Both the position numbers and the translations under genes were made by a program. Below, one piece after another: positions 26,046 through 34,630 of a stretch of DNA of 64,000 nt. Positions within the stretch are counted from its first letter, which is position 1. Each line of letters starts with the position of its first letter. The stretch is from assembly GCF_013408655.1 (NCBI RefSeq), contig NZ_JACCBP010000002.1, positions 868,001-932,000 of the forward strand, written 5' to 3'. The notes under the pieces are model-generated. The model ran no database searches and was not told where the DNA came from. It saw only the letters and a list, made by a program, of their open reading frames with translations. The stretch comes from Pigmentiphaga litoralis. Its GTDB lineage: Bacteria; Pseudomonadota; Gammaproteobacteria; Burkholderiales; Burkholderiaceae_B.

Positions 26046-27375
26046 GGGCCAACCCTCCGCGCGCCGCAGCGGGCAGGGCCCCCTTGCGATGCAGATCAAG
26101 AATCGCCGATACGTTCAGCGAGGAATAAAAGAAGTAGATGTTCTGGAACGCCACGTCGGCCAGCAACTGGCTTTCGGAAAAGTTGCTGACGATGACCAGT
26201 ACGATCAGCGAAAAGTGGATGGCCGCTTCTTCGCGATCGATGAAAGCCAGGCGCCCCAGCTGGTAGAAGTGCCAGAGCAGCGCGGCAATGGTCAGCCCCA
26301 GGCCGACCGCGCCAAGTTCGTTCAGGATGTCGATATAGCCCTGGTGCCCGGTCGCGGGCATCCAGGCGAGCAGGTCCTTGATGTACTGGGAGGCGCTGCC
26401 ATCCCCCAGCCAGAAACCGCCGTAGCCGATGCCCCAGATGGGATGGCGTTCGACACTGAGCAGCACCAGCTTCCAGATCTCGCCGCGGCCGGTAAAGTCC
26501 GAACTCTTGTTGAGCGCGCCGGTGATCGGTCCGACCAGGTCATCCCAGGTCGGCAGGTGCCCGGTGATCACATAGCCGAAGTGCAGCAGCAGCATCACGG
26601 TCAGGATCAGCGCCATGCTGATCACTACCTGCGTGTACCGGCCCGCCAGATACTTGCGGCGCAGCGCCAGGTAGATGCCGCAGCCCAGTACCGTCACGAT
26701 CAGCGAGGTGGTGCTCTTGGACATGACCAGCACGAAAAAGCACAGGACCAGTCCGGCAAGGCAGCGGGGCAGCGGCATGTCGCGGGTCAGGCATTCGCGC
26801 AGCCACAGGATCACGCCAAAGCCGGTGATCGAGCCCAGCACGTTCTTTTGCCAGAGGATGCCGCGCCAGGCGCCGCCCAGCTGGAAGTCGACGCCGACAT
26901 TGGGCAGGGCCAGCGCTACCACGGCCGAAATCGCGGCAATGCCGGTGATCGTGAACATCATGGCGCGCGAGCACAGCCGCGTGTCGCCCACGGGCGGCGC
27001 GGTGGCCAGCCCGATTAGCAGCAGGCCCACCAGCAGGGCGGTGCGTTTGATGGACACCAGGGGCGCGACCGACCACAGCATGCTGGCAAAGCAATACACC
27101 ACCACCGCGATCAGGAAGGGGTTGGCGTGCTTCAGGTGCATCCAGGTCCACTGGCGGTGCTGCCAGGCCAGCCAGATGGCGGCCAGGAAGATCGACCCGA
27201 ACTGGATCTGCCGCAGCGACGAGCCTTCGGCCAGCTCATGGGTCGCGGCCGGTCCGGTTTCCCCCACGCTGAGCGTGAACGCCACCAGCGAAAAGATCAG
27301 GCTGAGCGACACCAGCGCCATCGACAGGCGGCGGTTGATACGCTCGGGAATGGCGGGTGACAGCGCGGGTGTCAT
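26038..27375 (-). CDS. Wzy-like EPS polymerase / O-antigen ligase family protein
   Basis: A 445-residue polytopic inner-membrane protein with about 12 helices. The large periplasmic loop carries SDFTGRGEIWKLVLLSVERH and GHQGYIDILNELGAVGLGL, the O-antigen ligase/Wzy_C signature (Arg and His essential in characterised members). In a Wzx/Wzz context it is most likely the polymerase that joins repeat units; the sequence alone cannot separate ligase from polymerase. Confidence 0.86.
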   Translation of the reverse strand: MTPALSPAIPERINRRLSMALVSLSLIFSLVAFTLSVGETGPAATHELAEGSSLRQIQFGSIFLAAIWLAWQHRQWTWMHLKHANPFLIAVVVYCFASMLWSVAPLVSIKRTALLVGLLLIGLATAPPVGDTRLCSRAMMFTITGIAAISAVVALALPNVGVDFQLGGAWRGILWQKNVLGSITGFGVILWLRECLTRDMPLPRCLAGLVLCFFVLVMSKSTTSLIVTVLGCGIYLALRRKYLAGRYTQVVISMALILTVMLLLHFGYVITGHLPTWDDLVGPITGALNKSSDFTGRGEIWKLVLLSVERHPIWGIGYGGFWLGDGSASQYIKDLLAWMPATGHQGYIDILNELGAVGLGLTIAALLWHFYQLGRLAFIDREEAAIHFSLIVLVIVSNFSESQLLADVAFQNIYFFYSSLNVSAILDLHRKGALPAAARGGLAHA

Positions 27376-27396
27376 GGGATTTCCGGGCGCGGCGCG

Positions 27397-28314
27397 CTAG
27401 CCGCGGCGCCGCCTGAACCAGCCGCCGCGCGCGCGGCCGCCCTTGAATTCGTTGTAGATGGTGCCGACGATCTGCGCGCCCGCGGTGCGCATCTTGTCCT
27501 GCGTCGCGGCCAGGTCGGCCAGACGCGTGTGGTCCTTGCGGCCCAGCATCAGGCAAAAGCCGATCTGCTGCGCGATCACCTGCGCATCGGACGACTTGCC
27601 GGCCGAGGGCGTGTCCACGATGACGACGTCAAAGCCCGGCAGCGCCGCCAGCAGCTTGGTCAGCGCGCCGTCGTGCAGCATTTCGATCGGGTTGGGCGGT
27701 GGCGGGCCGGAATCCAGCACGTTCAGCAGCGGAAAGTTTTCCACCGGCAGACCGGCGGTGGGCGCGGCGCGTCCGGCCAGCAGCGTGGACAGGCCCACGT
27801 CGCCAGTTCGGGTGAACAGCTTGTCGCGGCCCGTGTCGCGCATGTCGGCGTTGATCAGCAGCGTGCGCATGCCGGCCTGGGCAAAGGCAATGGCCAGGCT
27901 GGCCGCCAGATAGCTTTTGCCTTCGCCCTCGTTCGGGCTGACGACCGCCAGCGAGATCGTGCCGGTCCCGGCCAGCCGGATCGACAGTTCGGCGCGGATC
28001 TGGCGGATGGCTTCGGCTTCGGCGCTGAATGGCGCGTGGGCGATCGCCAGGTCGGCCGAAATGCCGCTGCGTTCTGCCGCGACCGGATAGTGGAACTGCT
28101 TGGACAGGACGGCCTGGACCTGCTTGTCGGTGATGAAGCCGAGCTTGACGGCCGCTTCGCCGAAACGCAGCCCATCGGAGTCCTGCAACTGCACGACCCG
28201 CGCCGCCTGGTCGGGCGTCAGCAGGCCCGATTGCACGAAACGGTCGCCGATGCGGTCGCCGCCGGACGCAGGCGCCGCCGTCACGTTGCCCAGGTTGCCG
28301 GGAAGGGCGCTCAT
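27397..28314 (-). CDS. EpsG-like chain-length P-loop protein (BY-kinase domain without Tyr cluster)
   Basis: A 305-residue cytosolic protein. Residues 20-85 resemble the GspE/MshE N-terminal domain (GDRFVQSGLLTPDQAARV, GFITDKQVQAVLSKQF). The C-terminal P-loop domain has Walker A SPNEGEGKSYLA, Walker A' LLINADMRD and Walker B VVIVDTPS, as in Wzc/CpsD bacterial tyrosine kinases. The C-terminus ends GGWFRRRRG with no tyrosine cluster, so autophosphorylation of the classical kind is doubtful. It pairs with the Wzz-type protein just upstream (ATGA overlap), the usual co-polymerase arrangement. Confidence 0.85.
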   Translation of the reverse strand: MSALPGNLGNVTAAPASGGDRIGDRFVQSGLLTPDQAARVVQLQDSDGLRFGEAAVKLGFITDKQVQAVLSKQFHYPVAAERSGISADLAIAHAPFSAEAEAIRQIRAELSIRLAGTGTISLAVVSPNEGEGKSYLAASLAIAFAQAGMRTLLINADMRDTGRDKLFTRTGDVGLSTLLAGRAAPTAGLPVENFPLLNVLDSGPPPPNPIEMLHDGALTKLLAALPGFDVVIVDTPSAGKSSDAQVIAQQIGFCLMLGRKDHTRLADLAATQDKMRTAGAQIVGTIYNEFKGGRARGGWFRRRRG

Positions 28315-29708
28315 GCCAGGGCCCCGCGGCGGCCTATGGTGCCGATCAGTGGCAGCGGCAGTCCTTTCAGCAGGTCGTCGCGTGTGCGGACCCGGCGGTT
28401 GAACAGTTCCAGCATCAGGGCCATGAACAGCCCGGCGGCCACGCCCACCAGCAGGCCGGAAATCAGGTTGCGTCGCACCTTCGGGCCCGACGGCGCGCTG
28501 GGCAGTTCGGCCGCGCGCAGCACCGCCAGGTTGGGCAGGGTGATGTTGCTGGCCATGAGCAGGCCGTCATATTTCTGCAGCGCGGCGTTATAGATCTGCT
28601 GCACGCTGGCCAGCTGGCGTTCATAGGACACCAGCCGGTCGCGGCCCTGCATCTGTTTGAGCACGCGGTCGCGCTGCGCTTCGATGTCGCGGTTCAGCGC
28701 CGCTTCCTGCATGCTGAGGCGGGCCGTGTCGCCGCCCTGGCTGTCCATGGCGGCGCGCGACGAGCGGTCCAGCCGCGCGCGCAGTTCCTGCCGTTCTGAC
28801 ACCAGGCCGATCACCGTGGGGTGCCGGTCGCCCAGCGTGGACTGCGCTTCGGTCAGGCGGCGTTCGACGTCATTGAGCTTGCCGCGCAATTCCTGGATCG
28901 GGCCGAACTGGCCGACCTCGGGGATGTCATCGGGCCGGATGCCGCGCTGGACCAGTTGGCGCGTGGCTTCGCTGCGGGCTTGCGCCGCCTGCTGCTGCGC
29001 GCGCACGTCCGCCAGCTGCAGCGACAGCTGGTTCAGGCGGCGGGTGTCGATATCGTCGTTGTCGGTGGCCTTGAGCAGGCCGGTCTCGCGCTGGTAGCGC
29101 GTGATGTTTTCCTGGATCGCGTCGGCTTCCTTGCGCAGCTGTTCCAGTTGCGCGCTGTACTGCTCGGTGCGCGAACGGGCGGCGCGGCTGGCGATCTGCT
29201 GCGTCAGCCCGATAAACGCGTTGACCACGGCAGCCGAATAGTCGCGCGCCATCTCCGGTGTGGCGGCGGTGTACGCCACTTCCAGCACGCGGCTGCCGCG
29301 CTTGTTGATGACGTCGGTGTTCTTGTTCAGGTTGTCGATCAGATCGTCGTGCGCGCGGGCTTCGCCCAGCTTCTGCACGGCTTCCTTGTATCGCGCGGAT
29401 TGCGTCAGGTTGAGGCTATCCACCACCTGCTGCGCGACCACCTGGCTCTTGATCATGTCGATCTGGGTCTGCATGTAGCTGTCGTCCAGCATCGCCGAGA
29501 AGTTGCGACCGTTGATCGGGTCATTCTCGCGATAGTCGACGTAGATGTCGGACGAGGCCGTCCACTGGCGCGGAAGCGACGCAGTGATGGCGGCGGTCGC
29601 GCCCACCACGACCACCACGGTGGCAATGATCAGGGTGCGCCGCGCGGCCACCATCGCCGCCAGCTGGCTCAGCGACAACAGCGAAGATTCGGTAGAGGGC
29701 GAATTCAT
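28311..29708 (-). CDS. EpsF-like Wzz-domain chain-length determinant
   Basis: A 465-residue polysaccharide co-polymerase. A first membrane helix (residues 20-43), a Wzz segment, a long coiled-coil periplasmic domain (about 170-390, rich in Gln/Glu/Arg heptads), then PSAPSGPKVRRNLISGLLVGVAAGLFMAL, the proline-rich motif plus second helix. It sets EPS chain length with the Wzy-like polymerase and the EpsG-like protein. The Met at 29708 is chosen over the open frame to 29765 because it gives the usual short cytosolic N-terminus; no clear ribosome binding site is visible. First gene of the leftward EPS operon. Confidence 0.88.
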   Translation of the reverse strand: MNSPSTESSLLSLSQLAAMVAARRTLIIATVVVVVGATAAITASLPRQWTASSDIYVDYRENDPINGRNFSAMLDDSYMQTQIDMIKSQVVAQQVVDSLNLTQSARYKEAVQKLGEARAHDDLIDNLNKNTDVINKRGSRVLEVAYTAATPEMARDYSAAVVNAFIGLTQQIASRAARSRTEQYSAQLEQLRKEADAIQENITRYQRETGLLKATDNDDIDTRRLNQLSLQLADVRAQQQAAQARSEATRQLVQRGIRPDDIPEVGQFGPIQELRGKLNDVERRLTEAQSTLGDRHPTVIGLVSERQELRARLDRSSRAAMDSQGGDTARLSMQEAALNRDIEAQRDRVLKQMQGRDRLVSYERQLASVQQIYNAALQKYDGLLMASNITLPNLAVLRAAELPSAPSGPKVRRNLISGLLVGVAAGLFMALMLELFNRRVRTRDDLLKGLPLPLIGTIGRRGALA

Positions 29709-29877
29709 GAGTGCAACGGGGTAATGAAAGGTGTGAGCGCGCACTGAGCGCGGGACACAAGCCAACAGAAGTTACCCCTTTTGGCTGACCTTAGCTACGC
29801 CTTAAGGATGAATCCGGCCACTATTGCCCCAGGTTGTTGCATGCCGGACTCAACCCTGTAACGAGGCTGTACGGAGC
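29709..29877 (-). promoter_or_regulatory. Upstream region of leftward EPS operon
   Basis: Non-coding. It should contain the promoter of the eight-gene leftward EPS operon. A CCTTAAGG palindrome lies near 29799-29806; no clear -35/-10 pair was found. Confidence 0.35.
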
Positions 29878-29912
29878 AAAAAAAGACCCGCGAACGCCAG
29901 GCGTCGCGGGTC
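29878..29912 (-). terminator. Intrinsic terminator of the catabolic operon
   Basis: Read leftward, GACCCGCGA pairs with TCGCGGGTC (29885-29893 with 29904-29912), extended by CGCC/GGCG inside, followed by seven U residues (29878-29884). It lies 57 bases past the Bug receptor stop. Confidence 0.85.
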
Positions 29913-29969
29913 AATGGCGGCCCGAAGGCCGCAGCGGATCGCGCCTTTCAGGCGCAGAACAGGGAAGGT

Positions 29970-30947
29970 CTATTCCGGAAGAATGTCGATCTCTTTGGTG
30001 ATGGTGGCCCAGCGCGCCGTTTCGGCCTTCAGGAACGCGCCCGTCTGGGCCGGGCTGTAACCGGGCGCGGCAATCGGCCCGACGGTGGCGATCTTGGCGG
30101 CAACGTCCGGATCGGCCAGCAGCGCGTCGATGTCGCGGTTCACGCGATCCACCACCGCCTGCGGCGTCCCGGCGGGCGCCACGACGGCAAACCAGCCCAC
30201 CATGTCGAAGCCCGGCAGGCTTTCGGCCAGGGTCGGCACCTGGGGCCAATCGGCCAGGCGCTTGTCGGCGGTGGTGGCCAGCAGGCGCAGGCGGCCCTGC
30301 TTGGCCAGCTGCGCGGTCGACGCAACGTCGGCCACGATGGCGTCCACATGCCCGCCCATCAGGTTCTGGGTGGACACGCCCACCGACACGTAGGGCACCA
30401 GGTTGGCCTGGGCGTTGGACCGCGAATTGAACAGCCGCGCAATCATGCCGCCAAACGTGCGCGGACCTTCGTTGCCGAGCGAGAAGGTGCCGGGCGTGGC
30501 CTTGGACTTGGCGATCAATTCGTCGATCGTGCGGATCGGCGAATCGGCCCGGACCAGCACGCCGAAGGGGCTGCGCGCAATGAACGAGACCGGCACGAAG
30601 TCCTTTTCCGGGTCGTAGGGCAGGGTCTTGAACAGGAAGCGGTTGGTGACCAGCGCGGCCGTTGTCGCAAAGTAGAAGGTGTAGCCGTCGGCCGGCGCGC
30701 GGGCCGCCGCCTGGGCGCCCACGGTGTTCTGGCCGCCCGGCTTGTTCTCGATCACGATGGCCTGGTTCCACTTGGCGTACAGGCGCTCGGACAGCAGGCG
30801 GGCGATGTTGTCCGGTCCGGAACCCGGGGGCTGCGACAGCACCATTTTGATGGGCTTGTCGGGCCAGGCCTGGGCGAACGCGGTCGCGATCGGCAAGGGG
30901 GCCAGCGCGCTCAGCGCCAGGACTTTGATGAGGTCTCTACGGTTCAT
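29970..30947 (-). CDS. Bug/TctC-family periplasmic solute receptor of catabolic operon
   Basis: A 325-residue receptor with a signal peptide (MNRRDLIKVLALSALAPLPI..AFAQ) and Bug motifs: WPDKPIKMVLSQPPGSGPDNIAR, VIENKPGGQNTVGA, NRFLFKTLPYDPEKDFVPVS and the LPYVS/GGHVDAIVADVA block. GGAGA precedes the ATG. The first binding loop reads SQPPGSGPD rather than the usual PFxxGGxxD, which may shift ligand choice. As last gene of an aromatic-catabolism operon it likely binds the aromatic acid used by that pathway (inference). Confidence 0.88.
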   Translation of the reverse strand: MNRRDLIKVLALSALAPLPIATAFAQAWPDKPIKMVLSQPPGSGPDNIARLLSERLYAKWNQAIVIENKPGGQNTVGAQAAARAPADGYTFYFATTAALVTNRFLFKTLPYDPEKDFVPVSFIARSPFGVLVRADSPIRTIDELIAKSKATPGTFSLGNEGPRTFGGMIARLFNSRSNAQANLVPYVSVGVSTQNLMGGHVDAIVADVASTAQLAKQGRLRLLATTADKRLADWPQVPTLAESLPGFDMVGWFAVVAPAGTPQAVVDRVNRDIDALLADPDVAAKIATVGPIAAPGYSPAQTGAFLKAETARWATITKEIDILPE

Positions 30948-31016
30948 GCGGGTCTCCAGTTCTTCTTGTGGGTATGTGGGGTGTCTTGCGTGTCGGGGTT
31001 GCCGTTCTTGCGGTTG

Positions 31017-32696
31017 TCAGGCCAGGGTGTCCGCGAGCCTGCGGGTCAGATCGGCCAGCGCCTGGCCAGACGCCGCCGTGCCGTACACATAGCGGTCCGG
31101 CCGCACCAGCGCCGCGGTGCTGCCATGCCGCTCGAACCAGGCGGCCGCGACGCCTTCCTTTTCGGGAAGCGTGTCATCGAGCCGCAGCACCCGCAGTCCG
31201 GGAATGCCCTGCGTGGACGGGGCCGGGCCGTCGTAGCCGGCGCCAAGCACCAGCAACCAGCCGTTGCCGGCGACCGCGTCCAGCCGCACGTCCTGGCCGT
31301 CCTGCCGCAACCAGGGCTGCGGGAACAGGGTGCCGCGCGCCGGATTGGCGGCTGGGGCGAGCAGGCCGGTGCCCAGCGGCGGAATCACGTCCTGGCGCGG
31401 GGTGTCGCGCACCACGCCGCCGCTTTCTTCCAGCAGATGCGCATCCCGCGCCCGCGCTTTGTCGATATCGCGTTCGCAGATCACCGCACCGATCGCCTTG
31501 ATGCGCGATGTCAGTTCCTGCACGTGCGCCTTGCGTTCGTCGCCGTAGCTGTCCAGCAGGCGGTCGGCCGCGCCGCCTTGCACGTCGCCCCGCAGCACCG
31601 CGCCCAGCTTCCAGCTCAGGTTGGCCACGTCGCGCACCCCCTGGCACATGCCCTGGCCCAGGAAAGGCGGCTGCTGGTGGGCGGCGTCGCCCGCCACGAA
31701 CACCCGGCCCGCGCGCCAGCGATCGGCCACCAGCGCATGAAAGCGGTAGCTGGCCTGGCGCCACAATTCGCCGTCGTCGGGGGTGATCCAGCGCGACAGC
31801 AGCTTCCAGGTTTCCTCGGGCTGCGTCACCTTGACCGGGTCTTCGCCTTCCTTCAACGAGATTTCCCACCGGCGATGGTTGCCGGGGCCGATCACGATCG
31901 TGCAGGGCCGTTCGGCTTCGCAATACTGCACGCTGGTTGTCGGCAGCTTGGCCAGGCCGCGTTCATTGGCCAGCACGTCCACCACCAGCCAGGGCTCGTC
32001 GAACTGCAGGTCTTCCAGCGTGATGCCGACCTGTTCGCGCACGAAGCTGGACGCGCCATCGCAGGCCACCACATAGCGGGCGCGCACCGTGTCGGTCCGG
32101 CCGTCGTCGTGGGTGACCGACAGGGTCACTGCGGCGTCATCCTGCGTGACGGCGGTCACGCTGGCGCCCAGGGCCACGGTCACGTTCGGCAGGCTGCGCA
32201 CGTGGTCGCGCAGCGCCTGTTCCACCGGCGGCTGCGAAAACACGTTGGACGGCGTGTAGCCCAGCGGGTAGGGCGGTTCGATCATGGTCAGGCGTTTGAT
32301 CAGCTGGCCATCCACGCCAAAGTATTCCGATGGCGTAAAGGGTTCGACGTACGCCGCAATGGCGTCCACGATGCCCAGTTGCTGGAACACCCGCAGGATT
32401 TCGTGATCGATGGCAATGGCGCGCGGCTTGTCATACACCGTGTGCTGACGATCGCACACATGCACGGTCAGGCCCTGGCCGCCCAGCAGCCCGGCCGCGA
32501 CCGCGCCCGACGGGCCGAAGCCCACGATGGCGACGTCGTATAACGCGGTCGATGGGTCAGCCGTCCGGGGGGTTGAGCCTGTGTCGACACCGGCATTCAA
32601 GGATGGGTCCGTGCCTGGGTTCAAGCCTCGGTCCGTGCTTTGGCCCATGCCTTGATGGGTGCCATGATCCATGGGTTGATCCATGCCTGTGGTCAT
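31017..32696 (-). CDS. FAD-dependent aromatic hydroxylase (MhpA-like)
   Basis: A 559-residue class A flavin monooxygenase. Motifs: VAIVGFGPSGAVAAGLLGGQ (GxGxxG), DKPRAIAIDHEILRVFQQLG (substrate/FAD region), YVVACDGASSFVRE (DG) and GRVFVAGDAAHQQPPFLGQGMCQGVRD (GD), followed by a thioredoxin-like C-terminal domain. It resembles 3-(3-hydroxyphenyl)propionate hydroxylase, which hydroxylates a phenol ring using NADH and O2. An unusual N-terminal extension of about 50 residues, rich in Gly/Asp/Met/Thr (MTTGMDQPMDHGTHQGMGQS), precedes the fold; GAGG six bases before the ATG supports that start. The start lies 1 base past the FAH stop. Confidence 0.87.
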   Translation of the reverse strand: MTTGMDQPMDHGTHQGMGQSTDRGLNPGTDPSLNAGVDTGSTPRTADPSTALYDVAIVGFGPSGAVAAGLLGGQGLTVHVCDRQHTVYDKPRAIAIDHEILRVFQQLGIVDAIAAYVEPFTPSEYFGVDGQLIKRLTMIEPPYPLGYTPSNVFSQPPVEQALRDHVRSLPNVTVALGASVTAVTQDDAAVTLSVTHDDGRTDTVRARYVVACDGASSFVREQVGITLEDLQFDEPWLVVDVLANERGLAKLPTTSVQYCEAERPCTIVIGPGNHRRWEISLKEGEDPVKVTQPEETWKLLSRWITPDDGELWRQASYRFHALVADRWRAGRVFVAGDAAHQQPPFLGQGMCQGVRDVANLSWKLGAVLRGDVQGGAADRLLDSYGDERKAHVQELTSRIKAIGAVICERDIDKARARDAHLLEESGGVVRDTPRQDVIPPLGTGLLAPAANPARGTLFPQPWLRQDGQDVRLDAVAGNGWLLVLGAGYDGPAPSTQGIPGLRVLRLDDTLPEKEGVAAAWFERHGSTAALVRPDRYVYGTAASGQALADLTRRLADTLA

Positions 32697-32697
32697 G

Positions 32698-33561
32698 TCA
32701 GGCCTCGGCGCGGATCGGGTTGGACAGGGTGCCGATGCCTTCGATTTCCACTTCGAAGGTATCGCCCGCGCGCATCCAGACCGGCGGCTTGCGCGCCTGG
32801 CCCACGCCCGCCGGGGTGCCCATGATGATCACGTCGCCAGGTTCCAGCGTCATGACCTCGCTCAGCAGGGCAATCGTTTCGGCCACGCCCCAGATCATGT
32901 CCGCGGTGTTGGCCTGCTGCATGACCTCGCCATTCAGGCGGCCTTCGATCTTCAGGCCGACGGCGGCGCGGGGCAGGGCATCGGCCGTGACCAGCACGGG
33001 GCCGAAGCCGCCCGTGCCGTCAAAGTTCTTGCCGATGGTCCATTGCGGCGTGCGCTTCTGGTAGTCCCGCACCGACATGTCGTTGAAGCAGGCATACCCG
33101 AACACGTAGTCGGGCGCGGCGTCTTGCGACACATGGCGCGGCACGCGGCGGCCGATCACGAGGGCCAGTTCGGCTTCGTAATCGAAGCGTTCCGACACCT
33201 TGGGCAGGATGCCGTCCGCGCCATGGGCGATCAGCGAGCTTGCGCCGCGCAAGAAGAACCAGGGGTAGTCGGGTTTGTCGCGGCCGCCTTCCTTGGCGTG
33301 GTCGAAGTAGTTCAGGCCCAGGCAGATGATCTTGCCGGGTTCGGGCACGATGGGGGCCAGGGTCAGGCCCGCCATGGGCAGGCGCGGCGCGGGGGATGCC
33401 AGGGCCTGTTCGCCCGCGGCGTGCAGGTCGATGCCGGCCAGCAGCGCCTGGCGCAGATCGGCCGGCACCGTGGGCACGGCGGCGTTCAGGTCGATGACGG
33501 CGTCGCCATCCACAAGGCCGAGGCGGGGCGCGCCCGATTGGATAAAGGTCGTCAATTGCAT
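32698..33561 (-). CDS. Fumarylacetoacetate hydrolase (FAH) family enzyme
   Basis: A 287-residue FAH-fold hydrolase/isomerase. Typical blocks: PGKIICLGLNYFDHAKEGGR, FLRGASSLIAHGADGI, FDYEAELALVIGRR (metal-binding Glu pair), GYACFNDMSVRDYQKR, TIGKNFDGTGGFGPVLV and PGDVIIMGTPAGVGQARKPP. Such enzymes hydrolyse or decarboxylate the ring-opened product of meta-cleavage pathways using Mg. Its place between an extradiol dioxygenase and a hydroxylase fits that role. The open frame extends 68 codons upstream, but homology begins at the Met at 33561. Confidence 0.9.
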   Translation of the reverse strand: MQLTTFIQSGAPRLGLVDGDAVIDLNAAVPTVPADLRQALLAGIDLHAAGEQALASPAPRLPMAGLTLAPIVPEPGKIICLGLNYFDHAKEGGRDKPDYPWFFLRGASSLIAHGADGILPKVSERFDYEAELALVIGRRVPRHVSQDAAPDYVFGYACFNDMSVRDYQKRTPQWTIGKNFDGTGGFGPVLVTADALPRAAVGLKIEGRLNGEVMQQANTADMIWGVAETIALLSEVMTLEPGDVIIMGTPAGVGQARKPPVWMRAGDTFEVEIEGIGTLSNPIRAEA

Positions 33562-33674
33562 GGCAGATCCGAAGAAAAAAGGTAAGCGGGTGGCGTACCC
33601 GCGCGCGGGGGACGGCGCGCGGGGTCGGGCAAGGCAATGAAGGAGCGGTGAAAAACCTGTGTGCCGGCAGTCCG

Positions 33675-34592
33675 TCAGGCAGGCGCCGACTCGGGCGGCT
33701 TCACAAAGAACAGCGCACGCTGGGCAGCCTTCAGGTTGGCGCTGGGCGGCGCCGAAATGCCCCAATGGTCGATGCGGCCGGCGGGCCAGCTCCAGTCGCC
33801 GGGGCCGCCCACCTTGTAGTCATCATCGATCTGCTGGACCTCGGCGGTGTACTCGATCACCTCGCCAAACGGGCCCACGAAATAACTGAAGGCGTTGTTG
33901 CCCGGACCGTGGCGGCCAGGACCCCACTCGATCACGTGCCCGGCGTCCTTCATCCGGCCGCCGCCGCGCATCACCGACTCCAGGTCGGGCATCACAAAGG
34001 CGATGTGATTGAGCGCGTCGTTGTCGGCGTCGCCCAGCGCAATGCTGTGGTGATCGCGATTGCAATTCATGAAAGCCATGATCTTCGTGCGGTCCGACAG
34101 ACGGAAGCCGAAGGCCTGTTCAAAGAACGCCTGCGAAGCCGCCACGTCGTGGCTGTTGAAGACGGCGTGGGCCAGCCGGATCGGGCGGTCCTTGGCCTCG
34201 GCCGTATCGGCATGGCGTGTGTCGTTGGCCACCACCTGGATCATGCGTCCATCGGGATCGCGCACGGTCAGGCCCGTGCCGCCGCCAGGTTCGCTGATCG
34301 CGTTCACCGGCACGGCGATGCTGCCGCCTGCCTGGACCGCGGCATCCTGGATCGCCTGCAGCGCGGCCTCGTCATGCGCCCGCAGGGTCACCTGCCGGAT
34401 CTCGGCCTTTTCGCCGCCCTGGTGCAAGGCCAGGATGTGGTGGTCCGGACCGGTGCCGCGCAGGTAGATCGCGGTGTCGGTGCGGTCGGCCACGGTCAGG
34501 TGCCAGACCTGGGTGTAGAAGGTTTCGGCGCGCTGCAGGTCGGGCACATTCAGCGCAACACTGCGCAGCGACTGGATCGTGGGGGAAGCCAT
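33675..34592 (-). CDS. Extradiol dioxygenase / VOC-superfamily enzyme
   Basis: A 305-residue protein with two vicinal-oxygen-chelate domains. The first (SLRSVALNVPDLQRAETFY) is degenerate; the second carries candidate iron ligands in LAHAVFNSHDV, LNHIAFVMPD and FGEVIEYTAEV, the His-His-Glu triad of type I extradiol dioxygenases such as catechol 2,3-dioxygenase. It would cleave a catechol ring next to the hydroxyls. GGAGA precedes the start. Which catechol it opens is not readable; a glyoxalase-type role is less likely given the neighbours. Confidence 0.82.
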   Translation of the reverse strand: MASPTIQSLRSVALNVPDLQRAETFYTQVWHLTVADRTDTAIYLRGTGPDHHILALHQGGEKAEIRQVTLRAHDEAALQAIQDAAVQAGGSIAVPVNAISEPGGGTGLTVRDPDGRMIQVVANDTRHADTAEAKDRPIRLAHAVFNSHDVAASQAFFEQAFGFRLSDRTKIMAFMNCNRDHHSIALGDADNDALNHIAFVMPDLESVMRGGGRMKDAGHVIEWGPGRHGPGNNAFSYFVGPFGEVIEYTAEVQQIDDDYKVGGPGDWSWPAGRIDHWGISAPPSANLKAAQRALFFVKPPESAPA

Positions 34593-34630
34593 CAGGGTCT
34601 CCGTTCTCGTTATCGAAACATTTAGGGCAA

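Noticed and set aside
24093..26189. A 698-codon plus-strand frame opposite the glycoside hydrolase
   Set aside because: The minus strand carries the signal peptide and catalytic Glu motifs; the plus frame is low-complexity Arg/His/Gly sequence.
30348..32543. A 731-codon plus-strand frame opposite the flavin hydroxylase and Bug receptor
   Set aside because: Antisense shadow without any recognisable domain.
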